A DNA stretch of 64,000 nt from Chenopodium formosanum (GCA_024500155.1 CM044857.1:5272501-5336500), one strand, 5' to 3'; shown: positions 22,456 through 35,629, counted from the stretch's first letter. Notes: generated by a model not told the origin, from the letters alone. Translations and numbers: made by a program.

Positions 22456-24131
22456 TCTATCTATTCTTAAATAACTAACACAGTCAACTTTGTGCATATG
22501 CTAATTCACTAGTTTGCCTTTATTTTTATATACATAATTTAAATAAATTATATTATGAAACTTTATATCAATCCCTATTATGAAATTTATCTTAAAATTA
22601 TTTTAAAAACTATTACAAAAATATATTATAAAACTTTATATTAATACCTATCTAAAATATGTTTTTATTATGTTAGTATGGTCAAATCTAATACATTAAT
22701 AGTGAAAAAAGTCCAACGTCTCGGGGTATAATTCAGAAGATTCTCTCTTCTTTGAAGTAATTGTTGCTACATTACATGGGCTGTTACGCTCTCTCTCCTC
22801 CCCTCTGATCCCCTCCCCTCTCCTCTAAGGTCTTAAAATCTTTTGGTCACTTAGGCCAAAAACAGTCTAATCTATTGTCTTTTCCTTTGTTTCTTCTTCA
22901 AATTATACGGAGTACATTTCCATTCCTTAGTCACCACTGTGAGCTAAGAAGATCAGCGAGCTATAAAGCTCAACCAGAAAGAAGTAGCAGTGCTAACAGA
23001 TTGAACAATCGAATTCACCCAAATCATGATACTCTCTTTCTTCACCATGTTTAAAAATCAAAATGCAACAAATTGCCTGCTACCATTTTTATTTGCAAGA
23101 GATCTTGAATCTCTCTATAAGAAGCTATTATGACTATACAAGTCATACAACCTTGCCTCATTATGTATGAAAGAGGCAGACTCATAGTCAGCACCTAGTC
23201 TGATGTAGTATTACGTAATTGTGTATTACAAACTTTGACAGCTTCAGTTCTACAATCATATAGCTTAAGGTCGAAACTGACCTAAATGACTAAAAAAAAG
23301 GGAAAAAAAAAAAACCACTAGTGAATTACTCACAAATAAATAGCACATCAGTAACCATTACTCTCTCTAGTCTCTACTTGACCAACATATAATTCTAATT
23401 CAGTAATTTGTATAAATGAGGGCATGTTTCAGGCACGTAAACTTTTATCTAGCCGACTTAAATCTTTGCAACTTAACTTTAGATAGCAGTGCAAGGTGAA
23501 GTAAGGACATGAAAACAATTCGTTGAGTAGGCAATATGGTTTAATTAATACCAAAAAAACAAAGCTCATCTTTACAGCAAAACACTACCAAAAAGTCATA
23601 GGACTCGTAATGAAGCAAAACCTGCATTTCACTAATTTCACTTTGTATTCCTACTAGTATCCTGGATATATCTCACTTATCAAAAACCAAAACAACAAAT
23701 CGAAAAAGAAAAAAAAAAGAAAAAAATCATATACGAAGTAACTAGAAAGAACAGTTACCATACCTTCACCAGTTCCTTTACCATACGATAAATATAGAAG
23801 TTCTGCACCTGGGAAAATCCGTATGCAGTGCAGTTCTAGAATTGCCCAAAACCACCAAGCATATCAGATCTTTAATATTTCTTCCATCTATTTGAGATGT
23901 TCTACAACTGACTGAGGTGGGATAAATTTTTTTCTTGTTTCTTTTCCCATTGTAAAATATATGTTCACAGGCAGAGATACATAGACTCTAGAGTAATGCC
24001 GCAAGCTAAAGGACTAGTCTCACCAAAATCTGTGATATTTTCATCCTTCAAACAATGAGGGTAAGATTAAATTACATTCTCTTTTCTACAACTACTATAT
24101 TCCAATAATAACAATTTGAAAGCTCCCCAAA

Positions 24132-27100
24132 TCAAGAAGCTGTTGTGATCCACTCATCACCTTGTAGAAAATTCTGTACAGAAAAGGTGGAGATGTGTTC
24201 GGCAGGAATTTGTCTACTCCAAGGAACTCTGTTAGACAAATCAGCACCAGGACCGGTATTTCCAACCTCCCCGTAGTAGAGAGTAGACAATGCAAAATCT
24301 CCAGACCATGGAAGCCAGCCAGCAGGGGTGATGAGAGCTTCCATGTTGCTGTTGATGTAAACTGTCCGAGAATACATCTTCCATGGCCTCCCTAAGTAAT
24401 TCTTGTGCTTGCTAGGCTTACTGTGGTAAAGTTTCATGTACTCCTCTGTTCCGTTAATGTGGCAACCCAGAAAGGCAAACCCTGTGGTTTGCGCTGGGTC
24501 TGTTCTTCCATGGGCAGATATAGCATTGGTCTCGCCACTCGCAGGTTTAAGTTGGCGAGGACGGACTAGAATGGTACAGTCCTGGAAGATGGCAGCTGCA
24601 TTGCCAAAGATAAAGTCGACATTTCCTTCAATCCGGCATGATTTGAAGAGCTGTCGGAGGGCATGGACATATATGGTGTCCTGGTTACCAAGGAATTCAC
24701 AGTTTTCAACGTAAGAGAAGTCACTGTCTGAACGGAAGGCTACAGCTTGATGAGCATCTGGTCCTGCCGTATTTTGAACAGTAAGACCACTGGCCATGAA
24801 TCCATCACCAAGGACACCTGCAGTAAGAACACATCAGTTCATGCTCCCATTTGAAAAAGGATGCAAAAATTCAACATATTACTCTTGCAGCTTCACATAC
24901 ACAAAAGCATAATGAGAACACATAATTACATAAATGAATAGGAAAACACGATAAAGCCAGATTTTCAATATGTACCAAGGATCTGTATTCTGTAATCATC
25001 ATCAGACATATACAAGACAAACCACTAATTCAAGATCATTGATGCTTCAGAAATAAGCATTTGCAAACAAACAATCCATGCATGGGCCTACAATGTTGTA
25101 AATGAGTATATATGAATGCTTCAACAATGATCATTAACATTATTTGCCTAGCCATATACTCTAGTTCAGCCCAGCTACCCATTACTCAGGTTAGATATTT
25201 AAGGAGACAGGACATGTGAAGTTTCCTTGCTACTACACACTAGTACTGAGTATCAATGAATTTGGGCCAGTGACTATTTATCACATTCCACATCAAGATG
25301 GTGACACTAACAGCATCAAAATTTGGTACCACTCCCCAATCTAAGGTAGTATAACTTAATCAAGTGCAACTTATCAAACAATTGCGTACCAGATTCCTAA
25401 AGCTAAATTAGTATATCACTTAAATAGCCATGATTGTTTTTTCAATGAATGCCCATAACTTCCAAATAGGAGACCAAATTCAGATAAATACTCAGTTTAT
25501 TCAGCCCAATTTAAATAATTACCAAGTCTTTACTTTGACGTGGCTAAAAGTGTTAGACAAGGACACATGTCCAAGTGTTATGCTGTGCCAATATCCGAGT
25601 GTCATAAATCCAATACATATATTTTAGGTGAAACGAAGAGTCAATACATAGTTCAACATCAAAATATTCAAAACTACTCTACATACAGTAATTAAAATTA
25701 GATGCAAATTCTTACCCAAACAAATAAAGAAGACAAGAAGTCAAGAACTCTAAAAAGTCTAGAACACCTTTTAACCTAACAACACCAACATCAATGCATG
25801 CATAATTAGAAAATCATCAACTTAAGCCCCATAATAATACTAGAATAATCAACTCACCGACAGTAGCAGTATTATAGGTGGTGATCCCCTGTATCCCAGT
25901 GCTTAAAGAACCAGTAATGACAGTTTTACCCATGCCATCCCCCAAAAACACCAAATTCTTTTTATTAAAAGGCACCCTCACTATCTCATCATAAACCCCT
26001 TCCTTTATCTTGATCACATACTTCTTCCCTCCGTCCACATTCTCCGGCGCCCCATCTACCGCGTCCTGCAACTTCTCGTACTGACACCCTCCTCCAGCAC
26101 ACACCGTCGCATCCGCCTCCTTAAAAGAACTCGACAACGACCCGAACTTCAGAGTTCCCGACTCCGACCCCGACACAACAGGCTCCCAGAACCCATCCCT
26201 CTCGGTACGAGGTGGGGTCCATGAGGCCGGGTCAGGCCCTAGCGCGTCCAGTGCACGCAGCATGCTGAGCGCGTTGCTGGTTGATGTGATCAAGATGGTG
26301 TCGAAAAACGACATTGTCCCGTTCACTGCGGCTGAATCATTGACGTACTTCAGACCTGTAAAGCATCATTTGTTACAACCTTATATCAACATCAACTATA
26401 ATATCTTACGCATTAAACAACATTGTTAAAAGCCGCTAACTATTAAACACTCAACCATCCAATAGTATCATCCACAATACTATTACATACTACTTAAACA
26501 TTTCTCGCAACTTTGATCATTCATATCTTTAATTATTTATACTAAATAATACTATGTAACTATAAATACTTTGTTCATTAGTTGCGACATTTAGAAATTT
26601 GTACTATCCATGTTATTCCATTTGACCACCTCGTTGATATTTAAATATTTAGCAAAAATAGAGGCAATGTTACATTTCTCTCAATTTATATTTCAACCAT
26701 ACCAATTTTTTATTACAAATGGTAAAATCTATAGAAAAATTTGAGAAAATACAAGTTTATTGATAAACAAACTGTTAATGATATTAACAATGCAAAACTT
26801 TGACCATTTATTTATAAGTTTGTCATTTGATACGAGTAATAAATAAATTTGACAAAATTGATACACAGCAAGAATTAAATGTATAATGAGACGTAATTGA
26901 ATTACCTGACCAACAGTCATATTGATAAGAAAGCGCAGCGCTACCCCATGCACGTGCGTCCCTAAGCTTCCCACGTGCCAAAGCATCCTCCGCAGCAGAG
27001 CTCCGAGCCTGAGAATTCCCCAAAACCTCAAGACAAGTTTGGGCGGCACGTGAGCGGTTAGGATTATGACCCGAAGCGTCTAGAATCTCCTGGACCATAG

Positions 27101-27350
27101 CCTGACCCGTTTTAAGATTCTGGGTCGAAACCTGAAACGCCAACTGAATAATCCCAGCCGGGGTCGGATCCTTTAAAGCCCGAACCGTTAACATGGATTG
27201 ACACGCATCAGGAAACCGGGTCGCCCGACAAGCCTGGCGGATTGAAGGTTGAATGTCGGAGAATTTAACACGGGGGTTGTGAGGGTGGCAGTTGGCGGAG
27301 GAGAGGGAGGAGAGAGATAGAAAGAGGAGGAAGAAAAGAGAGGAAGCCAT
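24132..27350 (-). CDS. Pectinesterase with pectinesterase-inhibitor prodomain (type-I PME)
   Basis: Demethylesterifies cell-wall homogalacturonan after secretion; the N-terminal inhibitor-like domain is normally removed in the Golgi. Exons 27350-26906, 26355-25858 and 24817-24132 have GT-AG junctions and sum to 1629 nt (542 aa plus stop), usual for the family. Signal peptide: residues 1-20 (MASSLFFLLFLSLSSL). The PMEI domain fills roughly residues 30-190, with CRATRFPDAC and a C...DCW segment. The catalytic domain follows, with GVYDE, QAVAF (usually QAVAL), GNQDT (acid Asp361), VDFIFG (nucleophile Asp382) and LGRPWK (Arg458). The start at 27350 was preferred over an upstream in-frame ATG at 27482, because a TATA box lies between them and the signal peptide begins at the second. 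The sequence most resembles the PME51-like group, but I would not fix a symbol. No lesion was seen. Confidence 0.92.
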
Positions 27351-27450
27351 TGAAAGGAGGAGAAAGAGTATTTTCTTGTAATTGTTATTGTTGGTGTTGT
27401 TATTTGGGTGGGGTTTAAAATGGGGGTAAGAATTGTGAAATGGGTTGGCA

Positions 27451-27456
27451 TTTATA
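27451..27456 (-). promoter_or_regulatory. TATA box of the pectinesterase gene
   Basis: TATAAA on the minus strand lies about 100 bp upstream of the chosen ATG, predicting a 5' UTR of roughly 65-75 nt. It supports the start codon at 27350. Confidence 0.55.
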
Positions 27457-27565
27457 GAATTTCTGGTAAAACGAGTTGTCATTTATGAACAAAACTAAGT
27501 GAGAGAAATAAGGCAGATTTGGAAGGGTGTGAGATTGGAATATGATTAGGAAAATAAAAAATGGG

Positions 27566-27592
27566 TTGATTAGATTAGATTAGATTAGATAT
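27566..27592 (+). repeat. (GATTA)n short tandem repeat
   Basis: Five successive GATTA units in the pectinesterase upstream region. Confidence 0.8.
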
Positions 27593-28182
27593 AATATGAT
27601 TATGATTTGATTAAGGGGGTTATGTATGTGGGTGGTAATTAAGGTGGATTTGAGTGGGGATTAATGGGAAGTGACTAGTGAGTGTGAAGAAGTATGGGGA
27701 GGGGGGGATTGTGGAGTACAGAGTGTTGGATATTTTTAAAACTGTTGGAGTCACGGGATGAGAGACAATGGGAATGGGGGGAATGAAGTAAGCGATCACG
27801 GGAGTGGGAGGAGATGGAATGGGAGTACTGATAGGAGTACTAATTTTTGTTTTTGTTATTGTGATGGTGGTGTTTGTTTGTTGTATGTCGTTTGATTGTT
27901 AGATTCAATAAATGGGGGAGGGGGGACCATCATTTGTAATCGGGGTGCGCTTGCTCAGCATAAACATAACTGCATTTAGGCTTAGATCCGTCTTGCAGAG
28001 TTGCAGCATCTTTTCGCTAGTAAAATATTGGTTTAGATCATCTTTTGTGCTATCTTACATCCCAATTTGGCTATTACTCCGATTTTATAAAAATAATTGT
28101 AGTGGTTTGATTTTCGCATTTCTTTTAGTGAAAATGAAATCAATCCGTCCTGCTACATTTGAATTATAATTATAATAGTATA
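27593..28182. other. Pectinesterase upstream region, G-rich
   Basis: G-rich sequence with GGGAGGGGGGGATTG and GAGGGGGGGACC runs, then ordinary AT-rich DNA. It likely contains promoter sequence of the pectinesterase gene. No other gene was seen. Confidence 0.4.
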
Positions 28183-28590
28183 CTAGGTTAGTTCCCGTGT
28201 TATGCACCGTAATCTTCAATAATCATTACTAAACTATCATTATAAATTAGTTTTTTAAACAAAAAAATTCCAAAATTATAGTTGACAAATTTTGAGCAAA
28301 ATAAAAGATTGTGGAAGATATGTTAGATATTAACTAATGTAGAAAGTGAGCATAATTATGTTCAGTTTATTTTATTTTTTTTTATTTTTTTTGGTATATA
28401 AATATTTGTGTTAAAGATATGTCAAACCTTTATATTTTAAGTGATTGTATTGTACGGAGTATAAGGTTAGGGAATTTTTGTAAATAAGATTTGTTTCTTT
28501 AATAGAATTTTATTCAAAAAAAAAAATTAAAGACACACTAAAAAATGACATGTGTCATTACTAGTGTGTCTTTTAGTATATAGTTATTGA
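28183..28590 (-). mobile_element. Mini-Helitron, 408 bp
   Basis: On the minus strand the element runs A|TCAATAACTATATACTAAAA ... a GGTGCATAACACGGG-type hairpin ... CTAG|T, with both ends in an AT target. The 5' end matches that of the element at 40090-40646, including the following GACACAC block, so the two belong to one family. Confidence 0.75.
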
Positions 28591-28904
28591 TCGTTATGTA
28601 TGTGAAGTTTTAATTTGTCAATTATTATGGGATAGAGAGAGTAGTTCATTAATCTAGGAGAAGTGTTCGAGAGTACATATAAGGAAATTTCTAATAGATA
28701 ATAATTAAGCCAAACTTATTTTTCTACACCGAAAGACATTAACTTAGTGAGGGGATGAACAACTACGATGCCCTCCCTTTTAACACGAGATCAAGAGAGC
28801 GAATTAAAATTACAACTAATGCACCTCTACTTTCACTCAATTTCATATTTCATAATTAAGGAATAAATAGTCAAGTTGGGCCTTGTTATATCCGTTTCAA
28901 TTTA

Positions 28905-29252
28905 TAGGGGTGGCCAAACCGGTTATCCAATGTGTTCCAATCCGAAAAATTGAATAAAATTCCATCCAAATTCAAACCGAAAATCCTATCCTATTCGACC
29001 TTTAAAAAACGTATCGGGCATTTGGTATTAAAGGATATTTTGGATATTTGAAAATTTTTAAATAGGTGGTTGTCCAATATTTTAATTAATAAAATTAAAA
29101 TCAGAATTTTGAAAAACTTTAATCTGAATTGATCCAAAGGTGATCCAAAATTTCCCAAAAAAAAAAAAAACATACTGGATATTCTGAATTTCGGATCAGA
29201 TCAACCAAATCATGGACTAGGTTATATGAATTAGATTTTTTGCCTACTCCTA
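28905..29252. mobile_element. hAT-type MITE, 348 bp, TSD TCAATTTA
   Basis: Ends are TAGGGGTGGCCAAA and the complement of TAGGAGTAGGCAAA. A perfect 8-bp TSD TCAATTTA flanks it (28897-28904 and 29253-29260). The interior has AACCGGTT, AATCCGAAAA and GGATATT words like those in the larger hAT-like elements of this window. Confidence 0.87.
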
Positions 29253-29271
29253 TCAATTTATGACTTGCATA

Positions 29272-29607
29272 AGAGCATCTCCAATGGTTTACAAAAAGGA
29301 CCTGCTTGCAAATTAAATTAAATTGTAAGCATGTAGCTTACCATTGGAGTGACAATATTGATGTAGCTACATCAAGCAACATTGCTCAAACAAGCTATGT
29401 TGCTTGATTTTTCAAAGAATACTTCATCCACTTATATTATGACATGTGTATAATTAAAATTATTTAATTTATTTACTTATTTTTTCAAGCTACAACATTC
29501 TATTGCTCACCATTAGAGCACCTTGTAGCTTAATAATATACTAGCTCAAAATTTTGATGTATCAAGGTAAGCAACAAGCCCTTGTAGCTTACCATTGGAG
29601 ATGCTCT
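29272..29607. mobile_element. PIF/Harbinger-like MITE, 336 bp
   Basis: AGAGCATCTCCAATGG at the left end is perfectly complementary to CCATTGGAGATGCTCT at the right end. The flanks allow a TA duplication (29270-29271 and 29608-29609). The usual 3-bp TWA target would be TAA on one side and TTA on the other. Internal repeats of TTGTAGCTTACCATTGGAG occur near both ends. It lies 19 bp from the preceding hAT MITE. Confidence 0.75.
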
Positions 29608-29898
29608 TAATTTTTTTAATATTACACATTTACAATTACAATTTAAATGATTAAAATTATACATTGACAAATGTTAGATGAGAAATGTTGCAACTACTAA
29701 AAAAAAAAAATCTTAGTGCCTAACCCCTCTTTTATAAAAAAAATAAATAAATAAATAAAAAAAAAACCTAATAATATTTTTAGAGTATATGTAACATATG
29801 GTGAAAGTATTTGAAAGGGAAAAACAAGTGCTAACTAATTTGTGATTACCCACCATTAACAATAATGAGGAACATTTAGCCAAGCATTCGAGTTTGAA

Positions 29899-31235
29899 CA
29901 CTAGTAGAAAAAACTAAATAGGCAGCCCCAAATGGCAAGCAGTTATTGAATTCCGCTTCTAAAAACACAAAAAAATAAAAATAAATCTTAAACAAGTAAA
30001 TGACAAACGGTTTTGGATGAACCGCTTGCAAAATTGTAAATGGCAAGCGGTTTGGACATCGAACCGCTTGCCATTTGCAAAAAAAAACCTAAAAGCGCGG
30101 TACATACACCTTCTTTACTTCTCACGCGTCTTTTTTTTCTTCTTCTCTCTCGTCTCAGCTCCATTTCTCATGCCCTTCATTTCTCACACTCCATCTCCTT
30201 CTCTCTCCTCTCTCTATCTCACGTCCTCTTTATATCTCCTTCCCTCTCTTTGTTCTTTCTCCTCTTACCACCGAGCAACACCAACCCACCACTGAGAAAC
30301 TACCCACATCAACACCCCTCAATTTCTCCCATCTGATAGATATCAGTTTCGAGGTCGTTGAAAGCTTCAATTTCAGCGTGTCGATGCTGGAGTTCTAGAG
30401 TATCTCGTTGCTGAGGTATTTCGTTTTCTCTCTTTTTTGTGATTTTTGGTTCACCACTTAGATCTTGTTTTTTGAAAGTTTTTGGAATTGATTTTGAGGT
30501 TTCGAATTTGCTAAAGTTTTGTTAATTGATTTTGATATGATTTTTTTGGGTTGTTGCGTGGTTTGCGATTCAGATTTGTGCTGCTGAGTTATTATTATTA
30601 TTATTATTATTTTTAGATTTGAATAATATTGAATGTTGGTTCAAATGTTCACTTGAGATTTCACTTGGGTTTTGGCTATTTGTGGTGTAGATCTATCGAT
30701 TTTAATTTGTTTTGTTTTGAGGTTAATTTTAGACTTGTTTTTATTTTGAGGTCGATTTGTTCGTTACGCTTGTCGTATCCCCACCAAAGGTACTAGCGCC
30801 ATGGCCATCTTCCTCACCACTTTCGATGCTTTCTCTTGGGTTATGTACCTGGTTGGCGAGGCTAACTAAAAAGAAGAGGTATTCTCTCTTTTTCTTTTGT
30901 TTAAACCTAGATGTGGAATTGATTAATAGCTTATATGGTTTGTAAAATTGTAATAAGTAAATTATGTGACTTTAAATGTTGAATTGAGTTTGAATTGATA
31001 ATATGCTTATTTATGATGTTGGTGGTATAATTGAGTTGGCGAAAATTGAGCAATACATTAAATGTGGAAGTGTGCTTTCTTCTAGTGTAGTTTCAGGAAA
31101 GTTAATTTCAGATGTTGTTTATATGTATGATGATGTTCAGCTATATGAAGTTGGCGACAATATTTCAGTTGGGTGTGAGGTTTAATTTGGATTCTTTATT
31201 CTCTACCGCTTGCCATTTAGTTTTTTCTACTAGTG
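29899..31235. mobile_element. Non-autonomous CACTA (En/Spm) element, 1337 bp, TSD GAA
   Basis: Both ends carry CACTAGTAGAAAAAACTAAA as a perfect inverted repeat, flanked by the 3-bp TSD GAA (29896-29898 and 31236-31238). Subterminal repeats of AACCGCTTGCCATTT in both orientations cluster at 29950-30080 and again at the right end, as expected for CACTA transposase-binding regions. The interior (30090-31190) looks like a captured gene 5' region: a long CT-rich leader, a possible donor at GCTGAG|GTATTTCG (about 30415), intron-like T-rich sequence, and a short exon-like patch near 30770-30890. No transposase was found and the donor gene was not recognised. Confidence 0.87.
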
Positions 31236-31318
31236 GAAGGAAAACAATGAGAGATTTTACCATGGAAAACTCAATATATATATAGGAGGAAAACTGTAAT
31301 AAAACATCAATTCATTAT

Positions 31319-32731
31319 TGATATGTCCAATTTATATAGTGTTTTACCCCCGTCCCGTGGTCATAATTAGTGGTGTTTTTGGCTCTTTAGAGACAATTTT
31401 ATTACTAATTTGTGTTTTCTAGTGTTTTTGTAGTTTTGCTTGAGTTTTGTAGGAAATTGCATATTTGGAGCGTTTTTCGGGTTTTTTCACGAAGCAACTA
31501 CGAGCATTAGGAGGACACGACCGTCTTTGAAGCCCAGGACCGGTTAGAGCCGGTGATTAAGGGCTCGGTATGTGATACCAGGGCATATGGATCGAGTATT
31601 CAAGACCCGAAGAGGAAATCCGGATTGGGCCGAAGAATCGAGCCCAATCGAAGTCCAAGCCTCGAAGAAGAAGCCGGGCCCGATCGGGCAAGCTTGCGCC
31701 CGATCGGGCGGGCGCGCACAAAGAAGCAACACCAAGAAGGCGCGCCCGATCGGGTGAGCGTAAGCTCGATCGGGCGCAGCTCGTCATGAAGGGCGAAAGA
31801 AAAAAAGGCGGGCCCGATCGGGCGCGTGTTTTTTAGAGGACCTGATTGTCGAGATTGTTAGTTTTCAATTAGGATTTGTTTTAGGGATGTTTAAGTACGA
31901 TTTTTGGACGTAATTTTGATTACCCTCTCTTTGAGATTTTCTCTCTCTACTTAGAATATTTTCTCTCTCTAAAATTCTCTCAACTTTGTTCTTAACTCCA
32001 TTCCTTAATCCATATTTCTTTTGGTAACAATTTCTTCTCTTTTAATTTTAGTTATTTTCTTTAATCCTTTCATCATGTCTTGCTTTATTGTTTTGATTAG
32101 TTTAGATTTAATTATGTTTGAGTAGTTTCATTTCTAGGGTTTATGGGGATCTAATAAATAATATGAAGGGGTAATTTGTGATTGTTGATTATTAATGCTT
32201 GATTGATTTCCTATTGATTGATTTAATGCTATGCAATTAGGTTTGGCCAGATTTAATTGTATGAGTTTAGCAATATTAATTCGAGATTCGACAGATGAGA
32301 ATTGATGTTTAGGCTTAGTTTCAATAGGCGGACTAATTTATAAATGGTTAAGTCGAGATTCGAGAGATGAGATTTAATACCGGTAAATTAACTCTGTGAT
32401 TATAATACGTAGCGAAAGCCCTTTATAATCTGATTAATTGATGCTTGATGATTGCTTATTATGATTTGCCCTGGAATATTGTTTATTAGTGAACCTATGC
32501 CCTAGGTTTTCCCTTCATTGATTTATACCCTTTTTATTTCCTTCCTACTCTTACCTTTTAGTATTTAATTACCCTTTTTACAACAATTTGTTACTTGATA
32601 ATTTAGATTGCATTTAATTAATTAGGAGTAAATTGAATTGTTTCCCTGTGGTTCGACCCTTCTTCCCTATCTACATAGTTAGTGGATTTAGGATTTATTT
32701 TTTATTAGGTGAATACGACTTGAGCCTGTCA
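31319..32731 (+). mobile_element. Solo LTR (1413 bp), TSD ATTAT, same family as at 18417-19789
   Basis: Starts TGATATGTCCAATTTATATAG and ends GAGCCTGTCA, with a perfect 5-bp TSD ATTAT (31314-31318 and 32732-32736). It shares with the other LTR an AATTATG(A/T)...GAGTAG then TTCTAGGGTT core and the closing CGACCCTT / CTACATAGT / TTAGGT block. At 31676-31820 the palindrome GCCCGATCGGGC (and one-base variants) occurs five times in GC-rich sequence, at the place where the sister LTR has GGTCGTGGC repeats. Open frames in this patch are repeat by-products. Confidence 0.88.
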
Positions 32732-32736
32732 ATTAT

Positions 32737-34388
32737 AGACTAACAGTTTGATGGAGAAGGAACGAGATTACAGGCTTCAATCACACCATTACAACTTCCT
32801 TCTCAATAAAACCTTAATTTATCACATGCCCTTGTAGCTACTAATATGTGTTGGTTAATTAGGTGCACAAAATTTAAGACTCGAATGAACAAAAGGGGTT
32901 ACTTATTATTATTATTTTTTAATTAATTGAAATAACATTGATTAATTAATACTATCTTCATTTCTTTTTATTTGCAACAAATGAATTTTTTTATGTTTCA
33001 CTAATAATACTTCTTTATTGGAACTAAAAAGAAATGGAGATGTAGTAACATTTGGTTACAGAAATTAGTAACATTTTAAAAAGTTTCTGAAAAGTATTTT
33101 CATCTTCTTTCACATTTATAACCTAAAAAGTATTCTCCCACCTTTTTAAATTTCCCCACATGCACTCTTTCGGTTTCTTTCTGGTCTTCTCCTTATTCCT
33201 TCATTTTAGTTGTCGATTGGTTCATTAGGGATGAAAATTCATATGAAATTTCAATTTGTATGAATTAAATTCCTTCATCAAAATCGTTGGAATTTATCAA
33301 ACTTGTTTGGTTGATAATGGAGGAAATAAATTTAACTTTAGATAAGTAAATTATCATGTTTTTAGGAAGGTCAAAATTTCCATACATTGTCATTGCTCTT
33401 ATTTTCACTTTTTTTGTCAACAAAACAAGAAGTCCAAAATGAAATTCACGGGAATTTTGAATACCCATATGAATTTAAGCTAACCAATCAATACCTTAAT
33501 GGTTTTAAAACTTATATTTGCAACAATTTGAATAGCGAATGCAAATGCATAATGTGCAACATTAATGTAAATTCCGTTAATATAAATTGAAATTTCATTA
33601 ATATACATTGAGGGTAAATTGTTGCCCTTAGGGAAAATTACAAATTTGAGTATCACTAAAAAAAAACCTAAATAATTGTTTCCTAAAAACAACTACCAAG
33701 TTTTTAAAGCTGGAGAGAGCTACCATAGTCTTCAATTTAGCAGCAATAATACTCCACTGCAAGAACATTAGTAGCAATATACAGCAGGAAGCCAGGAACA
33801 ACAACGATAATGGCAGTTCAAAGCAAGAATTAAAAAAGCAGCAAGCAACACCTAAAAAATATAACAATTCAACAACAGCAATTTAAAGAAGCAACACGGC
33901 ACATCAACAACAAAGATTAAAATCACCCATGCTTCTTGCTAATCTACGCAACTAAACAATTTTCCCCGAAATGTCTAACCCCAAAGTGGAATAATTAAAT
34001 AGTAGCAAAAACGCTTAGAATAAAACTAAAAGTTAGTCTAAGCAAATTTTATATTTTCATGTGACAAATTTTCACAATTTATTTACTCAATAACTGAAAC
34101 TCATGAAACATATCCTATTTAATAAATTCTAGCATTTAACTATTGTAACAATTTTCTTCTTATTCAATGGCTCCTGTGAAATCTAGAAAAATTCCCCATG
34201 ACTACCAACTATTTAATATGCCTTAGATTATTTCCTCGAATAATGCTTTTTTTAAAAGATTCAATATCTCCTCCTCTATTTTACTTTTAAAAATATGTTA
34301 GTATTAATAAAAGTATTTTTTTGTGGTATGCTAATATTAAAAGTATTAATTAAATTTAGGTCCAAATTGTTTTTATGGTTTTGTTGAT
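32737..34388. other. Intergenic, one weak MITE candidate
   Basis: AT-rich DNA. At about 33209-33496, CGATTGGTT and AACCAATCAA face each other at the ends of a segment with ATTCATATGAA-like inner repeats, suggesting a foldback element whose ends are not resolved. A GCAGCAAGCAACACC-type stretch at 33750-33910 has no consistent frame. Confidence 0.35.
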
Positions 34389-34600
34389 ATTATAAAGTCA
34401 ATTCATGTTAACTTTCCCCTATCCTTTTATCACTTGTCCTAAAGTTTATCCTATCTCTTCTTCCCTCATTGTTGTTGTATACCCTCTATTTTCTTAAGCT
34501 ACTTGTTCTATTTCCCTTGAGTGATTTTTCTTAAGTGGTCTTTCTCTCTCTAAAGCTAATTCCTCTAATTTTCTAAAGTGATCTTTCAAAAGTGACATAG

Positions 34601-34637
<37 letters not shown>

Positions 34638-35595
34638 ATTAACTAATTGACTTGATTTTCTTAAATGATCTTTCTTAAGAGGTATCTCTCTCTCCTAAGC
34701 TATTTCCATGATTTTCTTAAAGGATTTTTTAAGTGGTCACTATCTCTTTTTCTCGTGAACGCATTTTAGTAAGCCTTGTTCCCTAGCTAATTGCTTGTCT
34801 ATCTTTCTTTAGTGATCTTTCATATGTGGTCTCTCTATCTCTCACTAAAGCTAATTGCCTTGATTTTTTACGTGAGCCTTCTTAAGTGATATCTCTCACT
34901 CTCCTAATTTGTTTGCCCTGTTTTTCTTAAGTGATATATGGTAAATGGTCTCTCTTTCTCTCACTTTCTCTCTTCTTCCTAAGATAATTTCCCCGATTTC
35001 CTTACATGATCTTTTGTCTTAAGTAATCTTTCTTAAGTGGTCTCTTTCTCACTCTCTCCCTATTCTAAGTTAATTGCCCTGATTGCCTTGATTTTTTCAA
35101 GTTATCTGTATTAGACTAATCTTAGGAGGGGCAATTTGGGAAATTTAATATTATTAGGTTTATAGTCCTTAGCTTTAGTATAAATAGATAGAGGGGGGAA
35201 GGGTAAAGGTAGGCATGAATTGAGTTATTAGAAATAGAGAATTGCAACCTCAAATTGATAATAGGAGAGTTCTAGGCTAAACCTACTACCTTTGTAAGCT
35301 TTTAGCCATTATCTATCATATTATCAAGCTTTTATCTCTATTAATTCTTAGAACTCATACAATATTTGCTAAGTTAGAATATCAGTCCATAACATTATCT
35401 TTCTTAAGTGCTCTATCTTTCTTTTCTTAAGTTACCTTTCTTCTTAAGTGATCTTTCTTCTTAATTGTTCTTTCTTCTAAATTGATCTTTCTTAGGTGAT
35501 CTTTCTTTCTGAGTGCGTGATCTTTCTTCTTAAGTGATCTTTATTAAGTGTTCTCCCCCTCCTCCCCCCCCACTCTCTCTCTCTCGCTCTCTATC

Positions 35596-35629
<34 letters not shown>

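Larger units (their letters stand above)
20668..24131. other. Intergenic region between kinase pseudogene and pectinesterase
   Basis: The right end of the gap is the 3' region of the pectinesterase gene and the left end is the pseudogene promoter. Separately listed inside are a B-box-bearing SINE remnant, a short tandem repeat and a foldback MITE candidate. From 22.7 to 24.1 kb I see only AT-rich or pyrimidine-rich sequence with no coding frame. Confidence 0.4.

Noticed and set aside
27566..27592. GATTA repeats resembling an interstitial telomere
   Set aside because: The plant telomere unit is TTTAGGG; this is a short pentanucleotide repeat.
30017..30336. Two overlapping ~95-codon frames
   Set aside because: Translations of a CT-rich leader-like stretch inside a CACTA element; Ser/Leu/Phe-rich with no motif.
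31553..31789. Overlapping open frames on both strands in a GC-rich patch
   Set aside because: By-products of GCCCGATCGGGC repeats inside a solo LTR.
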